Positions 54,678 through 63,465 of a stretch of DNA of 64,000 nucleotides are shown in pieces. Position numbers and translations under genes: made by a program. Below the pieces are notes generated by a model, which had not been told where the DNA came from, did not search any database, and worked only from the letters and a program-made list of their open reading frames with translations. Each line of letters opens with the position of its first letter. Positions within the stretch are counted from its first letter, which is position 1. The stretch comes from Amycolatopsis sp. NBRC 101858 (GTDB lineage: Bacteria > Actinomycetota > Actinomycetes > Mycobacteriales > Pseudonocardiaceae). The stretch lies in assembly GCF_030269325.1 (NCBI RefSeq), contig NZ_BSTD01000006.1:824162-888161 (forward strand). Reading direction: 5' to 3'.

Positions 54678-55289
54678 TCAGCCTATAGAGACGTCGGGCT
54701 CCGTGCGCCGCAGCCGTACCAGCATCCGGACGATCACGTCCTCGATCTCGGCGCCGACCTTCTTCGGGTCCGGCGAGCTGGCGATCTCGGTCGCCGCGCT
54801 CGACAGCGCGCCGAAGAGCAGCCGCGCGGTGACCTCGACCGGCACGGGCTCGACCTCGCCCGCGTCGATCAAGGACTGCAGGCCGGACCGGACGAGCCCG
54901 AAGCTGCACCGCTCCTCGGCCTCGCGCCAGCGCTCCCAGCCCATGACGACCGGGGCTTCGTGGATGGCGATCCGCTGGTACGCCGGGTCGAGGCAGGCCC
55001 GGATGAACGCGTTGAGCCCGCCGAGGGCCCGCTCCCACGGCGAGCCGTCGCCGGTCATGATCTTGTCGAGACGGTCGTAGACGAGGCTTTCGACCTGGTC
55101 GAACGCGGCTTCGAAGAGCGCCTGCTTGCCGCTGAAGTGGTGGTAGAGCGCACCCTTGGTGACGCGGGCACGTTTGGCGATCTCGTCGAGCGAGGTACCC
55201 GCGTAACCGCGTTTGGTGAACAGTTCCACCGCGCTGTCGACCAGCGCCGACCGGGTCGACTCGGAGTAGTCGAGCCGCCTGGACCTCAT
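54678..55289 (-). CDS. TetR family transcriptional regulator
   Basis: 203 residues from an ATG at 55289 with AGGTGG upstream; a GTG five codons earlier is possible. The N-terminal helix-turn-helix is typical (VDSAVELFTKRGYAGTSLDE, then IAKRARVTKGALYHHFSGK). The C-terminal ligand domain is unremarkable. Two palindromes of the same sequence type in the divergent promoter region (55328-55373) are candidate operators, so it probably represses both itself with the LLM gene and the divergent pair at 55419. Confidence 0.92.
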   Translation of the reverse strand: MRSRRLDYSESTRSALVDSAVELFTKRGYAGTSLDEIAKRARVTKGALYHHFSGKQALFEAAFDQVESLVYDRLDKIMTGDGSPWERALGGLNAFIRACLDPAYQRIAIHEAPVVMGWERWREAEERCSFGLVRSGLQSLIDAGEVEPVPVEVTARLLFGALSSAATEIASSPDPKKVGAEIEDVIVRMLVRLRRTEPDVSIG

Positions 55290-55327
55290 TGTCGCCACCT
55301 TCACACCTTACGCCGGGAGGATCTCTC

Positions 55328-55373
55328 CATACTCATGGTATGTTCGCCTGGTCAGGTCCGTACCGGGAGTATG
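55328..55373. promoter_or_regulatory. Paired palindromes, candidate TetR operators
   Basis: CATACTCATGGTATG (55328-55342) is a 5-bp inverted repeat around a 5-bp spacer. CGTACCGGGAGTATG (55359-55373) is a second one that matches the first at about 12 of 15 positions when read on the other strand. The centres are 31 bp apart, about three helical turns, so two dimers could bind on one face. A further half site GGTATG lies near 55386. Confidence 0.65.
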
Positions 55374-55418
55374 CCGCAGACCCGCGGTATGACCCGGGCC
55401 ACGGAAGGGGAGCCCACG

Positions 55419-55940
55419 ATGAGCTGGACAGACTTCTACCGACGTCAGGAAATCCTCGAAGCGACCGTCCGCCTGGCGGGCCGCAACCCGGCCGCGCCGC
55501 TGGCGCTCGACGAGGTCCCCGGCGCCGAAGAGCACTTCGGTACCGAGGAGAACGTCCTCCTGGCGCTGCAGTACCAGTGGACGAGGACGCTCAGCGGCCG
55601 CCTGCGCGCCGAGGTCACCGACCCGGACGACGCCGACGGCCTCGGCGACCACGTCGACGCCGTCACCCGCGCCTGGCGCGCGTCCGCCGACGAGCACGAG
55701 ACGCTGCGCGCGGTGCTCGACGGCGGCTACGAGCGGCACGCGTCGCTGCGCCGGATGCACGAAGGCGAGCTGCGGATGCTCGCCGTCACGGCCGGGCTGG
55801 CCGACCCGCGCGAGCCGGGTGAAGAGATCGTCAAGGTGGGTCACGCGCTCGAGGCGCTGCTGCGCACGAGCCGCGAAGAGCCCGCCCGCCGCCGTCCCGT
55901 CATGGGACACCTGCGGCGCCTGCTCGCGCCCAGTGCGTAA
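55419..55940 (+). CDS. Helical protein of 173 residues, function unknown
   Basis: ATG with AAGGGGAG upstream. All-helical and charged: SWTDFYRRQEILEATVRLA at the start, an acidic middle (EVTDPDDADGLGDHVDAVTR) and HASLRRMHEGELRMLAVTAG. No motif recognised. It is divergent from the TetR gene and 18 bp upstream of the SDR gene, forming a small operon likely under TetR control. Confidence 0.72.
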   Translation: MSWTDFYRRQEILEATVRLAGRNPAAPLALDEVPGAEEHFGTEENVLLALQYQWTRTLSGRLRAEVTDPDDADGLGDHVDAVTRAWRASADEHETLRAVLDGGYERHASLRRMHEGELRMLAVTAGLADPREPGEEIVKVGHALEALLRTSREEPARRRPVMGHLRRLLAPSA

Positions 55941-55958
55941 CAGGAGTACATACAACGC

Positions 55959-56909
55959 ATGACGGAGCGCTGGACCGACGCCGACATCCCCGACCAGACC
56001 GGCCGGGCCGCCCTGATCACGGGGGCGAACTCGGGGCTCGGGCTGCGCACCGCCGAGGTGCTCGCGGGCAAGGGGGCCCGCGTGTTCCTCGCCTGCCGCT
56101 CCGCCGAACGCGGCGCGAAGGCACTGGACATCGTCAAAGCGGCCGCCGCGGGCGCCGAGCCCGAGCTCATCCCACTGGACCTGAGCGAGCTCGCCTCGGT
56201 GCGCGCGGCCGCCGCGTCGGCCCGGGAGCTGACCGGCGACAAGCTGGACCTCCTGGTCAACAACGCCGGCGTGATGGCGACCGCCCGCGGCCGCACCGCC
56301 GACGGCTTCGAGCTGCAGTTCGGCACCAACTACCTCGGGCACGCGGCGCTGACGTGGCTGCTGATGCCCGCTTTGCGCGGTGGACGGCACGCCCGCGTCG
56401 TCACGCTGTCGAGCCTCGCCGCCACGGGCGCGCGCATCCACCTCGACGACCCGAACTTCGAGCACCGCCGCTACAACGCGGCCACCGCGTACGGCCAGTC
56501 GAAGCTCGCCGACCAGGTGTTCGCACTCGAGCTGGACCGGCGCCTGCGCGCGGCGGGCTCGGACATCCTGAGCGTCGCCGCGCACCCCGGGTACACCGCG
56601 ACCGGGCTCGGCAGCGGCATGGCGCGGTCGTACTCGAACCCGGTGGTCCGGTCCGTGATCGCCGGCGGCCACCGCGTCGGCGAGGTCCTGTTCGCGCAGG
56701 GCCCCCGGATCGGCGCCCTCCCCCAGCTCTACGCGGCGACCGCGGACGGCGTCGAAGGCGGTGCGTATTTCGGTCCCCGCGGGCTCGGCAACCTGCGTGG
56801 TCACCCGGCTCGGGTGCCCACGCTCGCGACCGCCCGCCTCGAGCCGCTGGGGTCCGCATTGTGGGAGCTCACGGCGAAGTCGACGGGCATCACCCCCGAT
56901 CCCGCCTAG
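55959..56909 (+). CDS. SDR family oxidoreductase
   Basis: 316 residues. Classical short-chain dehydrogenase of the WWOX/retinol dehydrogenase-like branch: cofactor loop TGANSGLGLRTAE (TGxxxGxG), LVNNAGVMA, the catalytic Ser in VTLSSLAA and YGQSK for Tyr and Lys. NADP(H) is likely from the Arg in ACRSAERG. Substrate unknown. It is cotranscribed with the preceding 173-residue gene. Confidence 0.9.
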   Translation: MTERWTDADIPDQTGRAALITGANSGLGLRTAEVLAGKGARVFLACRSAERGAKALDIVKAAAAGAEPELIPLDLSELASVRAAAASARELTGDKLDLLVNNAGVMATARGRTADGFELQFGTNYLGHAALTWLLMPALRGGRHARVVTLSSLAATGARIHLDDPNFEHRRYNAATAYGQSKLADQVFALELDRRLRAAGSDILSVAAHPGYTATGLGSGMARSYSNPVVRSVIAGGHRVGEVLFAQGPRIGALPQLYAATADGVEGGAYFGPRGLGNLRGHPARVPTLATARLEPLGSALWELTAKSTGITPDPA

Positions 56910-56934
56910 CCCGGACGGGCGTACGGTTGAGGGC

Positions 56935-57936
56935 GTGAGTGCTGCGCCTGAAGGCCGGAAGCTGCTGCGTCTGGAAGTCCGCAACAGTGAGACGCCGATC
57001 GAGAAGAAGCCGCCGTGGATCAAGACGCGGGTGCGGATGGGGCCGGAGTTCACCGAACTCAAGGGGCTCGTGCGCCGTGAAGGCTTGCACACCGTCTGCG
57101 AAGAGGCGGGTTGTCCCAACATCTACGAGTGCTGGGAAGACCGCGAAGCGACGTTCCTCATCGGTGGTGACCAGTGCACGCGTCGGTGTGACTTCTGCCA
57201 GATCGACACCGGCAAGCCCGCCGCCCTCGACCGCACTGAGCCCCGCAAGGTCGCGGAGTCCGTGCAGGCCATGGGTCTGCGGTACTCGACCGTGACCGGT
57301 GTGGCGCGCGATGACTTGGACGACGGCGGTGCGTGGCTGTACGCCGAGACCGTGCGTCAGATCCACGCCCTGAACCCGGGTACCGGTGTCGAGCTGCTGA
57401 TCCCGGACTTCAACGCCGATCCGGCGCAGCTGGCCGAGGTGTTCGGCTCGCGGCCGGAAGTCCTTGCCCACAACGTCGAAACGGTGCCGCGAATCTTCAA
57501 GCGGATCCGGCCCGGCTTCCGGTACGCGCGTTCGCTCGAGGTCATCACGGCCGCACGTGAAGCGGGCCTGGTGACGAAGTCCAACCTCATCCTGGGCATG
57601 GGCGAGACGCCGGACGAGGTGGCGCCCGCGATGCAGGACCTGGTCAACGCGGGGTGCGAGATCTTGACGATCACGCAGTACCTGCGTCCGTCGCCGCGGC
57701 ACCACCCGGTCGATCGCTGGGTGAAGCCGGAGGAGTTCGTCGAGCACTCTCAGGCTGCCGAGGCGATGGGCTTTGCCGGTGTGATGGCGGGGCCGCTGGT
57801 GCGGTCGTCGTACCGCGCGGGACGGCTGTACGCCCAGACGAAGGCCCACCGCGGCGAGGAGCTGCCGGAGAACCTGGCGCACCTGGCCGCCGAAGGCCCC
57901 GCCGCACAGGAAGCCGCGTCGCTGCTGGCACGGTGA
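56935..57936 (+). CDS. lipA: Lipoyl synthase
   Basis: 333 residues from a GTG at 56935. Radical SAM enzyme that inserts two sulfurs into octanoyl-lipoyl domains. The auxiliary cluster cysteines Cys55, Cys60 and Cys66 (CEEAGCPNIYEC) and the radical-SAM cysteines Cys81, Cys85 and Cys88 (CTRRCDFC) are all visible, as is the C-terminal RSSY motif whose Ser ligates the auxiliary cluster. It acts after LipB on SucB-type E2 proteins. Confidence 0.96.
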   Translation: MSAAPEGRKLLRLEVRNSETPIEKKPPWIKTRVRMGPEFTELKGLVRREGLHTVCEEAGCPNIYECWEDREATFLIGGDQCTRRCDFCQIDTGKPAALDRTEPRKVAESVQAMGLRYSTVTGVARDDLDDGGAWLYAETVRQIHALNPGTGVELLIPDFNADPAQLAEVFGSRPEVLAHNVETVPRIFKRIRPGFRYARSLEVITAAREAGLVTKSNLILGMGETPDEVAPAMQDLVNAGCEILTITQYLRPSPRHHPVDRWVKPEEFVEHSQAAEAMGFAGVMAGPLVRSSYRAGRLYAQTKAHRGEELPENLAHLAAEGPAAQEAASLLAR

Positions 57937-57981
57937 CGCGCGTCACCCCACCTTCCTTAAAGGATCGGTAAAGTGGGTGGC

Positions 57982-58632
57982 ATGGCCCTGGTTTCGGACC
58001 TCCTCAGCTGGTTGCAAGGACTCCCGGAACCGGGGCTCGTCGCGGTGACCGGCGGGCTGGTCTTTGCCGAGTGCACGATCGGGCTGGGTTTCCTGGCGCC
58101 GGGCGAGTCCGGCCTGCTCATCGCCGCGACGACGGCCACCACGGTCGCCCGGTTCGTGGTCCTGTGGCTGGTGGTCACACTCTGCGCAACTGCGGGCGAC
58201 GCGCTCGGCTACCTGATCGGCCGCCGTTTCGGGCCCCGGCTGCGCGAGACGAAACTGATCCGCAAGTACGGCCTCGAGGCGTGGGACAAGGCAACCGCGG
58301 TCCTGGAGCGCCGCGGCGCGTGGGCGGTGTTCTTCGCCCGGTTCCTGCCGGTGATCCGCACCCTGACCCCAGCGGCGGCGGGAACGTCCGGCCTGCCGTT
58401 CCGCAAGTTCCTCCCGGCCGCGGCGGCGGGCGCGTTCTGCTGGTCCCTGGTCCACATCAGCATCGGCGCGGCCCTGGGCGAGGCGGCGAAGCGGATCGAA
58501 GGCGTGATGAACACGGGCGGCCTGATCGTGGTCGGCGTGCTCGCGGCGGTCGGAGTGTTCTTCTTGCTGCGGTTGAAGAAGCGGAAGGCGCTGGCCGCCG
58601 AGCCGCCTCGCGAACCCGAGCGAGTCCCCTGA
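57982..58632 (+). CDS. DedA family membrane protein
   Basis: 216 residues from an ATG at 57982 (a GTG three codons earlier is possible). VTT/DedA fold with the family features LGFLAPGESGLLIAA (acidic re-entrant loop), GDALGYLIGRRFGPR and FFARFLPVIRTLTPAAAG (the F-x-R-F-x-P-x-x-R motif). DedA proteins act as phospholipid scramblases or in undecaprenyl phosphate recycling. A stand-alone gene 45 bp after lipA. Confidence 0.9.
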   Translation: MALVSDLLSWLQGLPEPGLVAVTGGLVFAECTIGLGFLAPGESGLLIAATTATTVARFVVLWLVVTLCATAGDALGYLIGRRFGPRLRETKLIRKYGLEAWDKATAVLERRGAWAVFFARFLPVIRTLTPAAAGTSGLPFRKFLPAAAAGAFCWSLVHISIGAALGEAAKRIEGVMNTGGLIVVGVLAAVGVFFLLRLKKRKALAAEPPREPERVP

Positions 58633-58752
58633 CCTGAACCGGCGCACCGCACCCAACGCCACCTCGGTGCGCAGGCGAAGCCGAGCAGAGCCGCCGCATC
58701 CCGAGCCCACGAGGGTGCGGCCCGAGCGAACCCGGACCGCACCCTCCCGGCG

Positions 58753-59508
58753 TCAGCGGCGGGCGCGCGCCGCCTTGCCGGTGGCCCAGCCGACCAAGCC
58801 GAGCGCCAGCAGCGCCCCACCGGCGACGAACGGCCAGGTTCCGGTCCCCGGCGCCACGCCCGGGGCAGGAGCCGCCGCGAGGTCGTACCCGCCGAGCTTC
58901 CCCTGCTCCCGATAGGCCGAACCAGGCAGCTTGTCGCCGTACAGGCGGTGCACCAACTGCTGGTACGCCGCCAGCGTCACGCCTTCGCCGACCCGCTGGC
59001 GAGCCGGGTCGTTGAGCGCCAGCACGCGACCGTCGCGTACCCGGTACCACGCATTGACCTGCGGTTCGGTGAACACGAGGTCACCGGCCGCCTGCGCCGG
59101 GTACGTCAGCTCCTCGGTGCCGGTGGTGAAGTTGCTCGCGGTCCAGCCGCCTGCTTCCGGCGTCACCCACACGGTCGCCTGGCGGCCCGTCGACGCCGAA
59201 GCGCGCACCGCGTAGTACGCGAACGACGCCGGCGCGGCGCCCGGCTTCCCGGCGACGAAAGCCGGGTCCAGCGAGTACACCGACTGGGGCGCACCGTCCA
59301 CCTTGGGCGCCTGCGCGACGTCCGCGCGCGCGACACCCGCCCGGCGGTCGAGCTGGCCGAAGAACGCCGAAAGCTGCCCGTCGGCAGCCTTGACCGCCGC
59401 GGCGACCTCGTCGGGCGACCCCGACGCCGAAGCCGTCCCGCCGAAACCGAACACCAGGGCCGCACCCGCGACCAGGACAGCGAGTCCACGGAAGACGTTC
59501 ATGCTCAC
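58753..59508 (-). CDS. Secreted, C-terminally membrane-anchored protein; partner of the adjacent peptidase
   Basis: 251 residues; the GTG overlaps the stop of the peptidase gene as GTGA, so the pair is translationally coupled (an ATG two codons later is also possible). A signal peptide ends near ASA at about 28, the extracytoplasmic part (about 30-205) contains RQATVWVTPEAGGW and EELTYPAQAAGDLVF, and a C-terminal helix (WPFVAGGALLALGLVGW) with a basic tail anchors it. No family recognised. It could be a substrate, inhibitor or docking protein for the peptidase, which is an inference from coupling alone. Confidence 0.7.
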   Translation of the reverse strand: MSMNVFRGLAVLVAGAALVFGFGGTASASGSPDEVAAAVKAADGQLSAFFGQLDRRAGVARADVAQAPKVDGAPQSVYSLDPAFVAGKPGAAPASFAYYAVRASASTGRQATVWVTPEAGGWTASNFTTGTEELTYPAQAAGDLVFTEPQVNAWYRVRDGRVLALNDPARQRVGEGVTLAAYQQLVHRLYGDKLPGSAYREQGKLGGYDLAAAPAPGVAPGTGTWPFVAGGALLALGLVGWATGKAARARR

Positions 59509-60068
59509 GCCCCGATCCGGTAGAGGGACTGCGCCCACTGGAACTGCCCGTTGCGCACGTAGCTCGAGTGCGCCATCGCGCTGTAGCGCTGGCTGCTCGG
59601 CCACGGGTCGCCGTAGTAGACGAGCCCGCTCGCGTCGTAGCCGTAGATCACCTGGGCGTGCCCGCCGCCGGCCGTCCAGTAGATGCCCGTCTCGATCGGG
59701 CGCCGCGCACCGATCTCGGTCTGCACCGACGCGAAGCTCAACGCGTTGGTCACCGTGCCGGGCCGCAGCCCGAGCGCCTGGTAGCCGCGCTGGACGTACG
59801 TCAGCTCGCCGGCCTGGTTGGGGCACTGCGAACCGGCCGGGTAGCCGCGGGAGTAGTCGCAGAAGGTGTTCTGGCTGACGTTCGCGCCGTACCCGAGGAA
59901 CCGGGCGATGGTCAGGCCGCTCGCGGCCCAGCACCACTGGTCCTGCTCCTGGACCAGCTGGCTGATCGACAGCGTGGTCGCTTCGGTGGTCGCGCTCGCG
60001 GGCGGGGAGAGCAGGCCGGTGAGGGCCACGCACAGCGCGCCGAGCGCCATTGCTCGTCTGAAGTGCAT
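59505..60068 (-). CDS. Secreted papain-like (C39/C70-type) cysteine peptidase
   Basis: 187 residues. A signal peptide ends at about ASA26. The catalytic Cys is in QDQWCWAASG, the His in GGGHAQVIYGYD and the Asp or Asn position in YYGDPWPSS, the arrangement of the papain-like C39/C70 group. Two further cysteines (NTFCDYS and SQCPNQ) may form a disulfide. Mature size about 160 residues is right for these enzymes. Coupled to the anchored partner gene. Target unknown; not linked to an ABC exporter, so not a bacteriocin-maturation C39. Confidence 0.83.
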   Translation of the reverse strand: MHFRRAMALGALCVALTGLLSPPASATTEATTLSISQLVQEQDQWCWAASGLTIARFLGYGANVSQNTFCDYSRGYPAGSQCPNQAGELTYVQRGYQALGLRPGTVTNALSFASVQTEIGARRPIETGIYWTAGGGHAQVIYGYDASGLVYYGDPWPSSQRYSAMAHSSYVRNGQFQWAQSLYRIGA

Positions 60069-60167
60069 TCGTTGCTCCTTGTCGGCAACAGGTGGGGACT
60101 TCGTGAGCTTCTCCCGTTGCCGCGCCGGGCAGTAATCCCAGCGGGGATAACACCGGCGTTATGCCGC

Positions 60168-61127
60168 CTATCGGGCAGGCGCCAGCCCGCTTCCCGAATA
60201 CTCGCGGCACCAGCGCGCGAAATGCGGATTCCGCTGCCGCGACGCCGCATACGCCACTTCCGCGCACCGGAACACCCGGTCGGTCGTCGGCGTGCGGGCG
60301 TCGTCCTCGCGCGTCGCGAACAGCAAAGTCGTCCACAGCGGGTCACCCGCGAGCGGCAGCGCGACGAGACCCGGTGGTGGCGCCGAAGCCGCCTGCGCGA
60401 GGCAGACCGCGCCCTGCGCGATGAGCGTCCCCGCGGTGCCCGCCTCCGACGTGAAGTGCCGGACGCGCGGGCTGAACCCGGCGGCCGCGCAGGCCTGCAG
60501 GAACCGCACGCGCACGCAGTTTTCGTGCGGGGGCGGGAGGATCCAGTCGCAGCCGGCCAGGTCGGCGAGGTCGACGACGCCGTCGCGGATCGCCGGGTGG
60601 CCGTGGGCGATGCCGACGAAGATCGGCTCGGTGGCGAGCGTCCGGACGGTCAGGCCGGCGAAGTGGTGTGCCTCCGTGCCGTCGAAGCGTTCGAGCAGGG
60701 CGACGTCGACGCGGCCGGTCGAGAGCAGCTTGAGCAGGGTGAGCGACGCCGGTTCGGCGTAGGTCTGGACGTCGACGTCCAGCTCCCCCAGCTCCTCGAT
60801 GAAGCGGCCGATGATGAGCAGCGGGATGTACCCGATCCGGAGGGTCTCCGGCCCGTCCTCGCCGTGCCGCCGGGCGGAGGCGACGAGGGCCTGCATGTCG
60901 GACAGCAGCGCGTCGGCGCGGGCGAGCACGAACCGGCCGAGCTCGGTCGGGCGCACGCCGCTGGGGCCGCGGACGAACAGGTCGCCGCCGAGGATCCGCT
61001 CGATCCGCTTGAGCTGCGCGGTGAGGGCGGGCTGGCTGACGCCGAGGACGGTCGCGGCCCGGCTCACGCTGCCGCCGTCCGCGACGGCGCGGACGGCCCT
61101 GAGATGCCGCAGCTCCAGCTCGGCCAC
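60168..61127 (-). CDS. LysR family transcriptional regulator
   Basis: 319 residues from a GTG at 61127. The N-terminal winged helix is clear (LELRHLRAVRAVADGGSVSR, then AATVLGVSQPALTAQLKRIE). The C-terminal periplasmic-binding-like effector domain starts near LRIGYIPLLI. It is divergent from the patatin gene across 71 bp, so it probably controls that gene. Effector unknown. Confidence 0.92.
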   Translation of the reverse strand: MAELELRHLRAVRAVADGGSVSRAATVLGVSQPALTAQLKRIERILGGDLFVRGPSGVRPTELGRFVLARADALLSDMQALVASARRHGEDGPETLRIGYIPLLIIGRFIEELGELDVDVQTYAEPASLTLLKLLSTGRVDVALLERFDGTEAHHFAGLTVRTLATEPIFVGIAHGHPAIRDGVVDLADLAGCDWILPPPHENCVRVRFLQACAAAGFSPRVRHFTSEAGTAGTLIAQGAVCLAQAASAPPPGLVALPLAGDPLWTTLLFATREDDARTPTTDRVFRCAEVAYAASRQRNPHFARWCREYSGSGLAPAR

Positions 61128-61197
61128 GTCCAGCAGGCTAACGCCGTCTTCCCGGGCGGCACGACCTGCGAAAGTCGGGCTTACTACATTCGGCGGT

Positions 61198-62067
61198 ATG
61201 AGTCTCGCGGATCTTCCCCGGCCGATCGGGTTCGTCCTCGGCGGGGGCGGCAGCCTCGGTGCCATGCAGGTCGGCATGCTGCGCGCGCTCGCCGAAGCCG
61301 GCGTCACGCCCGACCTGGTGGCGGGCACGTCGGTCGGCTCGCTCAACGCGGCGGTGCTGGCCCTGCCCGGCGACGACGCCTTGGCGCGCCTGCACGGCAT
61401 CTGGGCGCACATGACGCGTGCCGAGGCCTTCCCCGGCGGCGTGCTGAGCCGCGTCCGGACGCTGACGCAGAGCAAGACGCATCTGTTCCCCAACACCGGC
61501 CTCACCGCGATCATCGCCGACCACCTGGGCGCCGAAACGCGCTTCGAGGACCTGGCGCTGCCGCTCGGCGTCGTCACGACGCAGGTCGACACCGCCGAGC
61601 CGCTGCTGATCCGGTCGGGACGGCTGCTCGAGCCGCTGCTGGCCAGCTGCGCGATCCCGGGGATCTTCCCGCCGGTCGAGCACGAAGGGCGGCTGCTCTA
61701 CGACGGCGGGCTCGTCGCGAACGTGCCGATGCGGCAGGCACTGGCGATGGGTGCGCAGTCGCTGGTGGTGCTCGACTGCGCGTTCCCCGGGAAGCTGCCC
61801 GAGGCGCCGCGGACGTTCGCCGAGGTGATGATGTTCACCGCGATGATCTCCATGCGGAACCAGGCGGTGCTGGAAGCGCCGGTCGCGGCCGCGCGGGTGC
61901 CGGTCGTGTACCTGCCGGGGCCGGCGCCGGTACGTGTGAACCCGCTCGATTTCGGGCACACCGAAGCACTGGCGGAAGAGGCGTACTCGGCCGCGCGGGA
62001 GTTCCTCGACGGGATCTCGGTGAGCGGGCCGGGACTGTACGGGGCGCCGGGCCTCGTCGTCACGTGA
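61198..62067 (+). CDS. Patatin-like phospholipase
   Basis: 289 residues. Patatin catalytic dyad and loops are intact: oxyanion loop GGGGSLG near 15-21, nucleophile Ser45 in GTSVGS, and Asp169 in YDGGLV. It hydrolyses acyl lipids; no signal peptide or membrane helix is seen, so it is probably cytoplasmic or peripherally bound. The divergent LysR protein is the likely regulator. Confidence 0.93.
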   Translation: MSLADLPRPIGFVLGGGGSLGAMQVGMLRALAEAGVTPDLVAGTSVGSLNAAVLALPGDDALARLHGIWAHMTRAEAFPGGVLSRVRTLTQSKTHLFPNTGLTAIIADHLGAETRFEDLALPLGVVTTQVDTAEPLLIRSGRLLEPLLASCAIPGIFPPVEHEGRLLYDGGLVANVPMRQALAMGAQSLVVLDCAFPGKLPEAPRTFAEVMMFTAMISMRNQAVLEAPVAAARVPVVYLPGPAPVRVNPLDFGHTEALAEEAYSAAREFLDGISVSGPGLYGAPGLVVT

Positions 62068-62171
62068 TCCGCGTCACGCCGATGCACCTATCCGCCGGTA
62101 GGAACGTCATCGCTATCGCGTAGTTTTGATGACGAATGCCCGCCGACCCCAATTTCCCAAAAAGAGACAAT

Positions 62172-63383
62172 ATGCCCCCCAAGAAGATTTTACTTTCGGT
62201 GGCCGGAATCCTCGCCGGAGCACTGCTGGTTTCCGCCTGCTCGTCCGGTGACGACGGCGGCTCACCCGGCGGTGGGGCGCCCGTGTCCGGTTCCGCGTCG
62301 GCTGCGGCGACCCCGGTCGCCGTGTCGTTCGAGCCCGCGGGCGGCACGGGGGTGAACCCGGCGACGCCCGTCGTCGTCAAGGCCGCCAACGGGAAGCTCC
62401 TCGACGTCACGGTGACGAACACCGCGAAGGGGAACAAGGTCGGCGGCAAGCTCGCCGACGACGGGGCCAGCTGGACGTCGACCGAGCCACTCGGCTATGG
62501 AGCGACGTACAAGATCGTCGCGCACGCCCAGGGCGCCGACGGGAAGCCGGTCGAGCAGGACAACCAGATCAGCACGATCGCGCCGAAGAAGCAGGCGAAC
62601 GCCAACCTGATCCCGGCGCCGTCCGCGGTGGCGAGCTCGGGCGTCGGCGTCGGGCAGCCGATCGTGTTCAGCTTCGGGAAGATCGCCGTGAAGAACAAGG
62701 CGGCGGTGGAGAAGGCCCTGACGGTGGAGTCCACGCCGAAGCAGGAGGGCAGCTGGTACTGGATCGACGACTCGAACGTCCACTACCGGCCGAAGGAGTA
62801 CTGGAAGGCCGGCACGACGCTGAAGGTGACGGCCAAGATCTACGGCGTCGATTTCGGCAACGGCGTCTTCGGCGCGGAGGACCGCACGGAGACGTACAAG
62901 GTGCACGATTCCTGGATCGCGAAGGCGGACGGGAACACCGAGCAGATGCAGATCTTCCACAACGGCGCGATGGTGAAGTCCATGCCGATCTCGATGGGCA
63001 AGGACGCAACGCCGACACATTTGGGCGCGCACGTCATTTCGGACAAACAGGCGAATTACACGATGGATTCGTGCACGTACGGCGTTTGCCCGCCCGACCC
63101 GAAGGCGTACCGGTCGAACGAGAAGTTCTCGGAGCGGATTTCCAACGACGGCGAGTTCGTCCACGAGAACCCGAACAGCGTGGGCCAGCAGGGAAGCTCG
63201 AACGTGTCGCACGGCTGCATCAACCTGAACGGCGCGAACGCCCAGTGGTTCTTCCAGAACATGGGGCTGGGTGACGTCGTCGAGGTGACGAACTCCGGCG
63301 GCCCGCAGCTCCCGGTGTGGGACCTGTACGGCGACTGGTCCAAGTCCTGGGCCGACTGGCAAGCCGGCTCGGCCCTGAAGTAA
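62172..63383 (+). CDS. L,D-transpeptidase lipoprotein
   Basis: 403 residues from an ATG at 62172 with AAAGAGA upstream (an ATG 12 codons earlier is possible). A lipoprotein signal ends at Cys23 (LVSAC). Two Ig-like domains (about 45-135 and 150-245) lead to the YkuD catalytic domain (about 250-380) with His331 and the SHGC motif, Cys349. This is the Ldt(Mt2)-type architecture that forms 3-3 crosslinks between mDAP residues in actinobacterial peptidoglycan. The 5' end of the gene is lower in GC than its neighbours, perhaps only to keep the start region open. Confidence 0.93.
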   Translation: MPPKKILLSVAGILAGALLVSACSSGDDGGSPGGGAPVSGSASAAATPVAVSFEPAGGTGVNPATPVVVKAANGKLLDVTVTNTAKGNKVGGKLADDGASWTSTEPLGYGATYKIVAHAQGADGKPVEQDNQISTIAPKKQANANLIPAPSAVASSGVGVGQPIVFSFGKIAVKNKAAVEKALTVESTPKQEGSWYWIDDSNVHYRPKEYWKAGTTLKVTAKIYGVDFGNGVFGAEDRTETYKVHDSWIAKADGNTEQMQIFHNGAMVKSMPISMGKDATPTHLGAHVISDKQANYTMDSCTYGVCPPDPKAYRSNEKFSERISNDGEFVHENPNSVGQQGSSNVSHGCINLNGANAQWFFQNMGLGDVVEVTNSGGPQLPVWDLYGDWSKSWADWQAGSALK

Positions 63384-63404
63384 CGCACCTCAGTCTTGCC
63401 CCAG

Positions 63405-63433
63405 GGGGGCCGGGAGCTCCGCTCCCGGCCCCC
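63405..63433 (+). terminator. Terminator of the L,D-transpeptidase gene
   Basis: A 12-bp GC-rich stem (GGGGGCCGGGAG at 63405-63416 with 63422-63433) and loop CTCCG, followed by TTCTC, about 22 bp past the stop. Confidence 0.85.
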
Positions 63434-63465
63434 TTCTCTATCCCCACCGGACTCTCCCGCCCCGA

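Noticed and set aside
59505..60068. Bacteriocin-processing C39 peptidase
   Set aside because: The protein has its own signal peptide, no ABC transporter domain and no leader-peptide gene nearby.
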